In this document: positions 1-6,329 of the stretch, one piece after another
How the letters are laid out: each line of letters begins with the position of its first letter
Numbering within the stretch: position 1 is the first letter of the stretch
DNA from: an uncultured Granulicatella sp.
GTDB lineage: Bacteria; Bacillota; Bacilli; Lactobacillales; Aerococcaceae
Direction of reading: 5' to 3'
Length of the DNA stretch: 11,526 nt
Assembly: GCA_937891475.1 (NCBI GenBank)
Contig: CALATC010000119.1
Coordinates: 1-11,526, forward strand
Made by a program: the position numbers and the translations under genes
The notes under the pieces: generated by a model
The model's input: the letters and a program-made list of their open reading frames with translations, nothing else
Told to the model about the DNA's origin: nothing
Database searches by the model: none

Positions 1-967
1 GGAACGCTTCTGATAACTCAGCAACGAATAAACGAACCCCTAATTGTAAGATTTGTACATAAACTGTAAATGTTAAAGCAATTTGTAAAATGTAGAAGAA
101 GAAGTTGTCGCCTTCTTTTAATGTAGCCATTTTAAATTTAGAAGCCATAACTACGATTTCTTGACCGTTTACGCTTACTAAGTAATCTTTACCTAATACT
201 AATAAGATAGCTCCGAAGAATACTACCATTAAGATAGAAGTAGCTACGATTGATTCTTTAAAGATTGATAAGAATCCTGGTAATTCTAAATCTTCAATTT
301 TCTTGTCATTTTTACCAGAGAATTTGTGTGCAAATTTATCTACTAACCAAACCCCGAACATTTGTTGGTGACCAATTGCGAATCCGCCACCTTCTGTTAA
401 TTCTTGAGTTGCTTCTACTGTTAAGTTTGAAGCTACTGCCCAATATACACCTAATACGATACCTAATAAAACAACAAATTGTAATTGTTGTACATTGTCA
501 CCTAATGCTAAAGCCATTAACCAAGTAGCTGTAGCTGATTGTTGAACCATGATGTGACCAGTGATGAAAACAGTACGTACTTTAGTTAATTTACGGAAAA
601 TTACAAGTGCTAAGTTAGTTAAGAATGCTACTAAAAGTACTTGTACTGTTAAACCTGTTGCATGACCAGCTTGTTTTAAAGCTGCTTCTGCAGCTGCTTG
701 ACCAAAATATGGGTCGATAACTGCTGCTTGTAAACCGAAACGGTCACCTAAAGCTGCTAATACTGGACGGAAGTTTGAAACTAATCCACCAGCTGCTACG
801 TTTAAGATCATATAACCAACAACTGCTTTAATAAAGCCAGCTAATGCGTCATACCATTTACGACCTAATAATAAGTAACCTACTAAAACGATTAAACCTA
901 CAAAGTATTGTGGTTTAGTAAAAATGTTTGTATAGAAGAACTGCCAAAAACCAAATAAGAATTCCAT
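1..967 (-). CDS. ulaA: PTS ascorbate transporter subunit IIC UlaA (partial, 3' end off the left edge)
   Basis: This is the integral membrane channel component of the L-ascorbate phosphotransferase system, which brings ascorbate in for phosphorylation by IIA/IIB. I translated the minus strand from ATG at 967 and found an uninterrupted frame of 322 residues to the window edge. E. coli UlaA is about 465 residues, so roughly the last third is missing. Long hydrophobic stretches alternate with short polar loops (about residues 20-35, 43-62, 105-124, 145-180, 240-259, 290-312). Two histidines, in GHIM (138) and IGHQQMFG (200), sit where the family has conserved substrate-site residues. The start lies 1 nt after the ulaC stop (TAA-T-ATG), and a GGTGAA ribosome site lies inside the end of ulaC, so the two are translationally coupled. 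The identification rests on sequence recall and on the ula neighbours. Confidence 0.9.
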   Translation of the reverse strand, partial: MEFLFGFWQFFYTNIFTKPQYFVGLIVLVGYLLLGRKWYDALAGFIKAVVGYMILNVAAGGLVSNFRPVLAALGDRFGLQAAVIDPYFGQAAAEAALKQAGHATGLTVQVLLVAFLTNLALVIFRKLTKVRTVFITGHIMVQQSATATWLMALALGDNVQQLQFVVLLGIVLGVYWAVASNLTVEATQELTEGGGFAIGHQQMFGVWLVDKFAHKFSGKNDKKIEDLELPGFLSIFKESIVATSILMVVFFGAILLVLGKDYLVSVNGQEIVVMASKFKMATLKEGDNFFFYILQIALTFTVYVQILQLGVRLFVAELSEAF

Positions 968-968
968 A

Positions 969-1418
969 TTATTCACCTATTCCTTGTAAAATATTTTCTA
1001 GATCTTCTTTTGAACGTGCATTAACAAAAGCATTGATGATATTTTCATCTTCAACTAATGTTACAAGTTCTGATAAATTGCCTAAATGTTTTTCATTGTC
1101 AGTTGAAGCTAAAACAAAGAATAAACGAGGTTTATATTCAGAACTAGGTCCGAAGTCAACTGCCTCTTCAACGTTCATGAAGGCAACCGCTGTTTCGTTA
1201 ACACCTTTTCCTTCTTGTGCATGTGGAATGCAAATTTCTGGTGCGATTACAATGTATGGACCAAATTCGTGAACATTATTAATAATGTAACCTGGATAGT
1301 CAGCTGTAATAATGCTTTGGTCTAACAATGGTTGACACGCTGTGCGAATCGCATCTTCCCAAGATGAAAAACCTTTTTGGAAACTAAAACGATTGTTTTG
1401 AATAATTTCTTTTAACAC
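969..1418 (-). CDS. ulaC: PTS ascorbate transporter subunit IIA UlaC
   Basis: This cytoplasmic phosphocarrier of the mannitol/fructose-type EIIA fold takes phosphate from HPr and passes it to the ascorbate IIB protein. The 149-residue length matches the family. The active-site region around residues 59-72 (APEICIPHAQEGKGV) places the phosphorylated histidine at His66, matching the PH-G/A motif of E. coli UlaC. The start codon is GTG (1418-1416), preceded by AAAAAGGAG at a good distance, so translation starts with formyl-Met on a non-ATG codon. The gene follows ulaG after a 99-nt gap holding a perfect hairpin and runs directly into ulaA. No IIB gene lies between them, unlike the E. coli order ulaA-B-C. 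Confidence 0.9.
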   Translation of the reverse strand: MLKEIIQNNRFSFQKGFSSWEDAIRTACQPLLDQSIITADYPGYIINNVHEFGPYIVIAPEICIPHAQEGKGVNETAVAFMNVEEAVDFGPSSEYKPRLFFVLASTDNEKHLGNLSELVTLVEDENIINAFVNARSKEDLENILQGIGE

Positions 1419-1478
1419 TGATAAAACTCCTTTTTGACGATTTTAGTTAAGAAATCGTATACATCCATATTTTAAGAT

Positions 1479-1504
1479 TTGACCGTTACCGTAGTAACGG
1501 TCAA
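1479..1504 (-). promoter_or_regulatory. Perfect 11-bp hairpin between ulaG and ulaC
   Basis: The arms TTGACCGTTAC (1479-1489) and GTAACGGTCAA (1494-1504) are exact reverse complements around a 4-base loop, 13 nt after the ulaG stop. On the transcribed (minus) strand the hairpin is followed by ATCTTAAA rather than a run of U. It therefore reads as a processing or stability hairpin, or a leaky terminator that sets PTS-gene dosage, not as a strong intrinsic terminator. An operator is also possible. Confidence 0.6.
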
Positions 1505-1517
1505 TCAGATGTTTATA

Positions 1518-2579
1518 TTATAAGAATGATGGGAATGGTACGTCGTTTTCTACTGAGAATACGTCGTCAAATCCACGGTAGAAGTTAAATTCTAATTTAT
1601 CTTTATCTGTTGGGTAAGTGTATTTACCACCTACTTGCCAAATGAATGGTTTGAATTTATATTCTAGGCGATCTTTTTTGAATTTCCAGATTTCTGTAAT
1701 TTCTTTAGGATCTGCTTGGAAGTTAGCCCAGATATCATAGTGAACTGGAATAACTACTTTAGCGTTTAATGATTCAGCCATACGTAACATATCAACTGAA
1801 GTCACTTTATCTGTGATACCACGAGGGTTTTCACCGTATGCACCTAAGCACACATCGATTTCGTGTTCGTTACCATGTTTAGCAAACATGTTTGAGTAGT
1901 GAGAGTCACCAGCATGGTATAAGTTACCACCACTTGTTTTGAATAAGTAGTTAACTGCGATTTCGTCCATATCTTGAGGCATTTTACCTTTTAATACTTC
2001 GCCATCTTTAGCAGTTACTAAAGCTGTACGGTCAAATGCTTCTAAAGCAACGATTTCGATATCTTTGATTTTAACTGAGTCTCCTGGGTGTACAACGATT
2101 GTACGTTCAGCTGGAACTCCCCAACCTAACCAAGTGTTTACTACTTCTTGTGGTCCAACGAATTTAGCTTCTGGACAGTTGTTAGCAACTGCTGCTGCTG
2201 TATTGATATCTAAGTGGTCTGAGTGAATGTGAGTTACTACTAAAGCATCTACATTTTTCACTTCAAATGGATCGATAACAAATGGTTGTGTACGTAAGTT
2301 TGGTTGTAAGTTTTGGCAACCGCTCATACGTTGCATTTGGTGTCCAGTTTTCATTTTTCCGTTTCCGTGGCTACGTTTACCAGTTCCACACCATAAGTCG
2401 CATAGAATGTTAGTGTTTTTTTCTGATTTTAACCAGATACCTGTACATCCTAACCACCACATAGCGAATGTTCCTGGTTTAACTTCCTCACGTTCGATTT
2501 CTTCGTTTAACCATGTACCCCATTCTGGGAATGTTGATAGAATCCATGATTCTTTTGTTACATCTTTAATGTTTGCCAT
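1518..2579 (-). CDS. ulaG: L-ascorbate-6-phosphate lactonase UlaG
   Basis: This metallo-beta-lactamase-fold hydrolase opens L-ascorbate 6-phosphate to 3-keto-L-gulonate 6-phosphate in the cytoplasm. At 353 residues it is within one residue of E. coli UlaG (354) and can be aligned with it from memory over almost the whole length: the N-terminal [21 protein letters not shown] (41-50), and QPNLRT (92-97). The metal site is HxHxDH at His117, His119, Asp121 and His122, with later ligands in [10 protein letters not shown] (His222, Asp225) and IPVHYDIW (His280). The C-terminal [10 protein letters not shown] block is intact. ATG at 2579 is preceded by a purine-rich GGAAGGAAAG site. It follows ulaD by 24 nt in the same operon; in E. 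coli ulaG is instead divergent from the other ula genes. Confidence 0.95.
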   Translation of the reverse strand: MANIKDVTKESWILSTFPEWGTWLNEEIEREEVKPGTFAMWWLGCTGIWLKSEKNTNILCDLWCGTGKRSHGNGKMKTGHQMQRMSGCQNLQPNLRTQPFVIDPFEVKNVDALVVTHIHSDHLDINTAAAVANNCPEAKFVGPQEVVNTWLGWGVPAERTIVVHPGDSVKIKDIEIVALEAFDRTALVTAKDGEVLKGKMPQDMDEIAVNYLFKTSGGNLYHAGDSHYSNMFAKHGNEHEIDVCLGAYGENPRGITDKVTSVDMLRMAESLNAKVVIPVHYDIWANFQADPKEITEIWKFKKDRLEYKFKPFIWQVGGKYTYPTDKDKLEFNFYRGFDDVFSVENDVPFPSFL

Positions 2580-2603
2580 TATTCTTTCTTTCCTTCCTTG
2601 AGA

Positions 2604-3242
2604 TTAGCCCCAAATTCTTCTAATTTCTTCTTTAAATTCACGAGCTGATTGTGCAGGATTTTCTGTAGCGTAAATTCCACGTCCAGCAATGAATGTATAA
2701 ATATCGATACCTTCGAACACTTTCAATGTATCTTTTGTTAATCCACCAGTTGCAGAAACTTTGAATCCCATCTCAATTAAACGTTTGATTTTGTTCAAGT
2801 CACTTTCTGTCCAAGTTGCTCCAGCAAATAGAGCGTCACGACTTTGGTGATAGATTACTTGGTCGATACCAGCTTCACGCCATTGCTCTGCTTGTTCAAA
2901 TGTCCAGTCACCATATAATTCTACTTGTAAAGTGCCAATTTCTTTTTGAGCAGCTTTCATAGTAGGAATGGTAGCACAGCAAATGACAGTCATCCAGTCG
3001 GCACCAGCATCTTTACAGTTTTTAGCAACTGTTGATCCAGCATCGGCACATTTTGTATCTGCAATGACAACTTTATCAGGGAAAGTATTACGTAAGCATT
3101 TAATTGCTTTGTCCCCTTCATTCAAGATTAAAATTGTACCAGCTTCGATAATGTCTACTTCATTACCAACAGCAAGTGCATCTTTTAACGCATCTTCGAT
3201 ACGTAAATGGTCTAATGCAACTTGTAAATTTGGAATTGCCAT
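2604..3242 (-). CDS. ulaD: 3-keto-L-gulonate-6-phosphate decarboxylase UlaD
   Basis: This orotidine-5'-phosphate-decarboxylase-superfamily TIM barrel converts 3-keto-L-gulonate 6-phosphate to L-xylulose 5-phosphate and CO2. I place the start at ATG 3242 (212 residues, N-terminus MAIPNLQVALDH), preceded by AAAAGGAG. The frame is open to 3284, but the 14 extra residues are polar, unlike the family, and have no ribosome site. The family's active-site residues are visible: Asp11, Glu33 in VDIIEAGT, Asp62 and Lys64 in ADTKCADAG, His132 and Arg135 in YHQSRD, and Arg188 in FIAGRG. It is the first gene of the operon. The ula epimerase genes that would complete the route to D-xylulose 5-phosphate are not in this window. 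Confidence 0.95.
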   Translation of the reverse strand: MAIPNLQVALDHLRIEDALKDALAVGNEVDIIEAGTILILNEGDKAIKCLRNTFPDKVVIADTKCADAGSTVAKNCKDAGADWMTVICCATIPTMKAAQKEIGTLQVELYGDWTFEQAEQWREAGIDQVIYHQSRDALFAGATWTESDLNKIKRLIEMGFKVSATGGLTKDTLKVFEGIDIYTFIAGRGIYATENPAQSAREFKEEIRRIWG

Positions 3243-3364
3243 TTTGTCATTCTCCTTTTCTCTCTCAGGGCTTTTGCCACACAAAAATTTGAAATAATCA
3301 TAACCGTTAAGACGTCTCTTAATTCATGATCATTTCATAACTACTAGTAATTATTCATGTAAAC

Positions 3365-3393
3365 ATTATATTATAAACCGTTTTCCATCACAA
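3365..3393 (-). promoter_or_regulatory. Promoter of the ula operon
   Basis: On the minus strand, TATAAT (3365-3370) is preceded after exactly 17 nt by TTGTGA (3388-3393), a 4/6 match to TTGACA. Transcription would begin near 3358, leaving a leader of about 115 nt before ulaD. A second, overlapping TATAAT (3370-3375) lacks a matching -35. Confidence 0.6.
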
Positions 3394-3426
3394 CGCTTCT
3401 TGTGTAATCAATCTTTAATCGAGTTT

Positions 3427-3441
3427 TATGAACGTTTTCAT
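3427..3441 (-). promoter_or_regulatory. cre box (CcpA binding site) upstream of ula
   Basis: The minus strand reads ATGAAAACGTTCATA, which fits the Bacillus cre consensus WTGNAANCGNWNNCW at all but one defined position and has ATGAA/TTCAT dyad symmetry. It is centred about 75 bp upstream of the predicted ula start. That fits carbon catabolite control of the ascorbate genes, although this upstream position is more usual for activation than for a roadblock. Confidence 0.55.
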
Positions 3442-3517
3442 TTTTATGATTTTTTTGTCAAAGTTCTTTATTTATAAGATTTCTTTAAGATTTTTTGTAA
3501 AATATTTATCGAAAATC

Positions 3518-3546
3518 TTGCAAAATATCCCTTTCTACTTCATACT
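3518..3546 (+). promoter_or_regulatory. Candidate promoter of plsC
   Basis: TTGCAA (3518-3523) and CATACT (3541-3546) are separated by 17 nt, each matching four or more of six consensus positions. Transcription would start near 3553, just ahead of the AAGGAG site at 3566-3571. Confidence 0.35.
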
Positions 3547-3577
3547 GTTTGAGTAATCAACTTTTAAGGAGTTTCAT

Positions 3578-4207
3578 ATGATTTATAAAATTACTATATT
3601 TATTGTTCGTTTATTGATTATTCTTTTAAATGGATTTACGAAAGTGACGGGATTGGAGAATCTACCAAAGGATTCTGGGTATGTAATTGTTGCTCCACAT
3701 CGTTCATGGTTAGATCCGGTACTAATTGCGATTGCGGTTTATCCTAAGTCTTTAGTGTTGATGGCGAAGCAAGAATTGTTTAAGCCGAAACCTTTTGCAT
3801 GGTTCATCCGTCAGTTAGGTGCCTTTCCGGTGAATCGTGAGAAACCTGGTCCGAGTGCAATTAAGCATCCGGTGACTCAGATTAAGGAACATCAAAAAGC
3901 TTTAGTGATTTTCCCAACGGGTACTCGCTACTCTAATGAAATGAAAGGTGGGGCTGTAACGATTGCTCGTATGGCAAAAGCTCCGATTGTTCCAATCGTT
4001 TATCAAGGGCCTTTTACTTTTATGAATATTTTGAAGCGTCAAAAAATGTTTGTAAAAATTGGGGAACCAATCCACTTACCTGAAGGTCGTTTATCTAAGG
4101 AAGAATTAGCGCAATATGATGAATTATTAATTCAAAAATTCGATGAATTGGATAAGGAAATCAATCCTAACTTTGTTTATGTGATTCCGGAGAAAAAACG
4201 GAAATAA
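3578..4207 (+). CDS. plsC: 1-acyl-sn-glycerol-3-phosphate acyltransferase PlsC
   Basis: This membrane-associated enzyme acylates lysophosphatidate to phosphatidate in phospholipid synthesis. The 209-residue length is typical of short Gram-positive PlsC proteins. All four acyltransferase blocks are visible: HX4D as APHRSWLDP (His41, Asp46), GAFPVNR (81-87), the glycerophosphate-binding FPTGTRY (112-118), and PIVPIVYQGP (136-145). Block III has Thr where the E. coli-type enzyme has Glu (FPEGTR); as I recall this is a common Firmicute variant. The N-terminal 20 residues are hydrophobic and could anchor the protein to the membrane. ATG at 3578 follows AAGGAG with ideal spacing. The gene stands alone between divergent ula and the convergent abiE genes, with repeat copy A just past its stop as a likely terminator. 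Confidence 0.9.
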   Translation: MIYKITIFIVRLLIILLNGFTKVTGLENLPKDSGYVIVAPHRSWLDPVLIAIAVYPKSLVLMAKQELFKPKPFAWFIRQLGAFPVNREKPGPSAIKHPVTQIKEHQKALVIFPTGTRYSNEMKGGAVTIARMAKAPIVPIVYQGPFTFMNILKRQKMFVKIGEPIHLPEGRLSKEELAQYDELLIQKFDELDKEINPNFVYVIPEKKRK

Positions 4208-4221
4208 TGTTCTTATGAATT

Positions 4222-4366
4222 AAAAGCAAGAATCTCCACTTCTACAGTGAGGACGGCAGCAGACCTTCGGTCTCATGCCTAAAATTTGAGCCTCAGTCTC
4301 AAATTTTCCTTTGTGATAATCATGACTGATTATCACTGCCACTGTAGAGTGGAGATTCTTGCTTTT
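4222..4366 (+). repeat. 145-bp structured repeat, copy A
   Basis: Starts AAAAGCAAGAATCTCCAC and ends with its reverse complement, a 14-bp outer stem continued by CTACAGTG/CACTGTAG after a single-base bulge. Inside are three hairpins: GGCA-gc-AGACC-ttc-GGTCT-ca-TGCC (4255-4279), AAAATTTGAG/CTCAAATTTT (4281-4307), and GTGATAATCA/TGATTATCAC (4313-4336). A run of T follows to 4369, and AAAA precedes the other strand's end, so it can act as an intrinsic terminator in both directions between convergent plsC and abiEii. By my count it differs from copy B at about 9 positions and from copy C at about 21. I do not recognise the family. Confidence 0.9.
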
Positions 4367-4369
4367 TTT

Positions 4370-4398
4370 AGAGCGTATATTTCGTTACTTAACGCTCT
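4370..4398. terminator. Possible hairpin after abiEii
   Basis: AGAGCGT (4370-4376) and ACGCTCT (4392-4398) are exact inverted arms around a 15-nt loop, between the abiEii stop and copy A. On the minus strand no long T run follows directly, so any termination would depend on the adjoining repeat. The matching flank of copy B keeps the sequence but not the pairing. Confidence 0.35.
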
Positions 4399-4416
4399 GT
4401 TTATCTTTAACATAAC

Positions 4417-5268
4417 TCATTTTATTCTATCATCTAATTTAATATCGAATAAAATTTCTAAAATTAATGAACAGATATCTTCAAATTTGATATCTTTTGC
4501 ATACTGATACGTATTTTGATACCTTTTCCAATCCTCATGAATTTTTGGACTTATTTGAATTGAATTCACCGTCTCTTTATAACTTTTTAATAATGAATAC
4601 GAATTTCGTTTTAGAGATGTTTGTATCAATGCTTCTAATAAATCAACTTTAGATATGTACTTAGTATGGAGTTTCCATATGATATATACATCATAAAAAT
4701 CTCTTGAACGTGTCGTTTGATCCCCTCTTGATAAAATTGTTTCTAATTTTTCAGCTAAAACTGTTTCAAGATTGTATGCCAAAATAGAAATTTTACTTTC
4801 ACTGAACATCATCGGAAATTGATATTGTATTTCTTTTGGAGTAATTTGATCCCCTGTTGTAATATCAATTTTTAAAGGTGATGCAATCACTTCATATTTA
4901 GCTATTAAATGAATCCTATATCCATTGTATTCATCATTTTCCCTAATTTCATGAATTGATTTTATTTCAAATTGAATATCTTCTATTGGTATATCTATGA
5001 TTTCTTTAAACATTAACCGTAAATGTTCTTCTGTTAAAGGTTGTCCCTTAATTGTTACATCCATATCCATTGTAGTCCGAGTATCTAAACCGACAATTGA
5101 AGCAATTAAAAATCCACCTTTAAGAATTAAATAATTCTTGTAATTTGAATAAGAAATCCTTTCTAATAAACGTTCTAGAAAATAATTTTGTAGCACAAGT
5201 TGAGCAGTTATCCCATTTTGTTTAGCAATATTTTTTACTATTGCTTTTAACGACATTGCATTTTTCAT
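4417..5268 (-). CDS. abiEii: AbiEii-type nucleotidyltransferase toxin
   Basis: This is the toxin half of an AbiE toxin-antitoxin pair; AbiEii proteins are DNA-polymerase-beta-like nucleotidyltransferases that cause reversible growth arrest and abort phage infection. The 283-residue protein shows the family's four motifs in order: KGGFLIAS (50-57), DMD (68-70), Lys174 in AEKLETI, and RSRDFYDVY (187-195). All expected catalytic residues look present, so the toxin is probably active. KIDITTGD (133-140) is a further conserved strand. ATG at 5268 overlaps the abiEi stop by four bases (ATGA), with AGAGGTG just upstream, which ties translation to the antitoxin gene. It lies between direct repeat copies A and B. 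By eye it is more AT-rich, with more ATA codons, than the ula genes, which suggests acquisition. Confidence 0.88.
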   Translation of the reverse strand: MKNAMSLKAIVKNIAKQNGITAQLVLQNYFLERLLERISYSNYKNYLILKGGFLIASIVGLDTRTTMDMDVTIKGQPLTEEHLRLMFKEIIDIPIEDIQFEIKSIHEIRENDEYNGYRIHLIAKYEVIASPLKIDITTGDQITPKEIQYQFPMMFSESKISILAYNLETVLAEKLETILSRGDQTTRSRDFYDVYIIWKLHTKYISKVDLLEALIQTSLKRNSYSLLKSYKETVNSIQISPKIHEDWKRYQNTYQYAKDIKFEDICSLILEILFDIKLDDRIK

Positions 5269-5855
5269 AATAGCACCTCTAAATAGCTACTGACTTTTTC
5301 TTCTACCTTCATGATTTTCGAGTATTCTGATAACAAGGGTATATTTTTATCTTTTCTTTTTACATATCGTTTAAATGCTTCTGCTGTTATTCCTATTTCT
5401 ACTCCACTTCTTGGTTTTAATATGTCGCATAATGTTTTTTCAATATTATATACTTTTACAGTATTTCCTGATGGCGATAAGATTTCTTCTTGACCTAATT
5501 CATATAATTCATTTTTTGTTCTAGTAGCTATAATTCCTTCTTTTTTAACTGTGGTTAAATTATAATCTTCAGGAAAAGTCATCGAATATTGGATTGGCGT
5601 TCTATCCGTTAAATCATATAAATACAATGCTGTTTCTTTAGAATAGATTCCTTTTTTAAAACGAAATTGTATATGTTGGATTTCGTCTTCCCATATATGT
5701 GGTAATGTGTATATTCCTCTTGTAGTTCTTTCTAATAATCCTTTATCAACTAGTTGTTTTAAATATTGCCTTGCGATACCATGTTGATCAATCATTTTAG
5801 AGGTTACGGTTCCATTATTATTTTCAGCCATTTGTAGAATTTGTTCTTCTGTCAT
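5265..5855 (-). CDS. abiEi: AbiEi-type antitoxin, winged-helix autorepressor
   Basis: This is the antitoxin half of the AbiE pair. Members have an N-terminal winged helix that binds their own promoter and a C-terminal domain that counteracts the AbiEii toxin without stable binding (type IV). In this 196-residue protein the helix-turn-helix and wing span about residues 1-50: GTVTSKMIDQHGIARQYLKQLV, then GLLERTTRGIYTLP, the conserved R-GxYxLP wing (written here as two separate segments). YSKETALYLYDLTDRTP (71-87) and VYNIEKTLCDILKPR (135-149) are typical of the C-terminal domain. ATG at 5855 is preceded by GGTGAT. The leaderless-length 5' region carries a promoter overlaid by an inverted repeat, as expected for autoregulation. 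Confidence 0.85.
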   Translation of the reverse strand: MTEEQILQMAENNNGTVTSKMIDQHGIARQYLKQLVDKGLLERTTRGIYTLPHIWEDEIQHIQFRFKKGIYSKETALYLYDLTDRTPIQYSMTFPEDYNLTTVKKEGIIATRTKNELYELGQEEILSPSGNTVKVYNIEKTLCDILKPRSGVEIGITAEAFKRYVKRKDKNIPLLSEYSKIMKVEEKVSSYLEVLL

Positions 5856-5889
5856 AGTCTATCACCCACCCTTTTACATTTACACCCTA

Positions 5890-5922
5890 TATTTTACAAC
5901 TAAAGGGCATATTTGTAAAATA
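5890..5922 (-). promoter_or_regulatory. abiE promoter with overlapping inverted-repeat operator
   Basis: TATTTTACAA (5890-5899) and TTGTAAAATA (5913-5922) are exact 10-bp inverted arms 13 bp apart. On the minus strand TTTACA (5914-5919) and TAAAAT (5891-5896) form a -35/-10 pair with 17-bp spacing, so each arm covers one promoter element. Transcription would start near 5884, about 30 nt before abiEi. A bound AbiEi dimer would block polymerase, in line with the known negative autoregulation of AbiE systems. Confidence 0.65.
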
Positions 5923-5945
5923 ATTAGTAATTGTCTTTTATGAAT

Positions 5946-6090
5946 AAAAGCAAGAATCTCCACAGCTACAGTGAGGACGGCAGCAGACCTTCGGTCTCAT
6001 GCCTAAAATTTGAGCCTTGGTCTCAAATTTTCCTTTGTGATAATCATGGCTGATTATCACTGTAACTGTAGAGTAGAAATTCTTGCTTTT
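5946..6090 (+). repeat. 145-bp structured repeat, copy B
   Basis: Same orientation and same exact length as copy A, about 94% identical by my count. All three internal hairpins are kept, but the outer stem has two C-A mismatches (GAATCTCC against AGAAATTC). Homology to copy A continues outside the core: to the left TTATGAAT, and to the right about 27 nt beginning TTAGTGCGTATATT against A's TTAGAGCGTATATT. It sits upstream of the abiE promoter and 21 nt beyond the stop of the 60-residue ORF. Confidence 0.9.
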
Positions 6091-6111
6091 TTAGTGCGTA
6101 TATTGCGTTTC

Positions 6112-6294
6112 TTATCGTGCATTTCTAATGAGATTCTTCTTAAATAATTCTTCTATTTCTTTCGTATCACTAACTACTCTTACATTAGATATATCTTTTA
6201 AATGAACTTTTCTATTATTTTCAAGAGCATGCAAAAGACTGTTTATAGATTCTTTATTAAACTTTTTTGTTGTTAAAAAACTATTTGTCGCCAT
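6112..6294 (-). CDS. Small hypothetical protein, 60 residues
   Basis: I do not recognise this protein. It is charged and soluble-looking, with a likely helix at about residues 14-27 (KESINSLLHALENN) and a basic end (KKNLIRNAR). There is no signal peptide or membrane segment. ATG at 6294 has only a weak ribosome site (GCGAG). It starts 35 nt after the Sel1-repeat gene on the same strand, so it may be read from that gene's promoter. Its last codons and stop lie in or beside the stretch conserved next to repeat copies A and B, so its 3' end may have been shaped by insertion of the repeat. It could be a remnant or spurious. Confidence 0.45.
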   Translation of the reverse strand: MATNSFLTTKKFNKESINSLLHALENNRKVHLKDISNVRVVSDTKEIEELFKKNLIRNAR

Positions 6295-6329
6295 GATAAT
6301 ATACTCGCTTTAATTTTTATTTTTGAAAC

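Larger units (their letters stand above)
3243..3577. other. ulaD / plsC divergent intergenic region
   Basis: This 335-nt AT-rich region separates ulaD (minus) from plsC (plus). It holds the ula promoter and cre box, a candidate plsC promoter, and a small inverted repeat TTAAGA-CGTC-TCTTAA (3307-3322) that would lie in the 5' untranslated leader of the ula mRNA. I see no convincing gene, tRNA or recognisable riboswitch in it. Confidence 0.7.

Noticed and set aside
265..528. Plus-strand open frame of 87 codons
   Set aside because: It lies fully antisense to ulaA, has no ribosome site and an unlikely composition; it is a shadow of the ulaA reading frame. The same holds for plus-strand frames at 928-1272, 2407-2601, 2968-3297, 5311-5493 and 7663-7878.
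3243..3284. Longer ulaD with 14 extra N-terminal residues
   Set aside because: The extension has no ribosome site, whereas the ATG at 3242 has AAAAGGAG and gives the family's usual N-terminus.
4313..4336. Fur/PerR-like box in the third hairpin of the repeat
   Set aside because: The arms TGATAAT and ATTATCA resemble half sites, but they are 8 bp apart rather than the 1 bp of the 7-1-7 box, and they recur in all copies as part of a hairpin.
4222..4366. tRNA gene, T-box or known riboswitch
   Set aside because: The cloverleaf-like fold lacks tRNA landmarks such as GTTCGANTC and a CCA-type acceptor arrangement, and it lies at gene ends rather than in 5' leaders. I recognise no known riboswitch core.
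4286..4507. Plus-strand 73-codon frame running from repeat copy A into abiEii
   Set aside because: It starts within the repeat hairpins and ends antisense to abiEii, with no ribosome site or recognisable protein.
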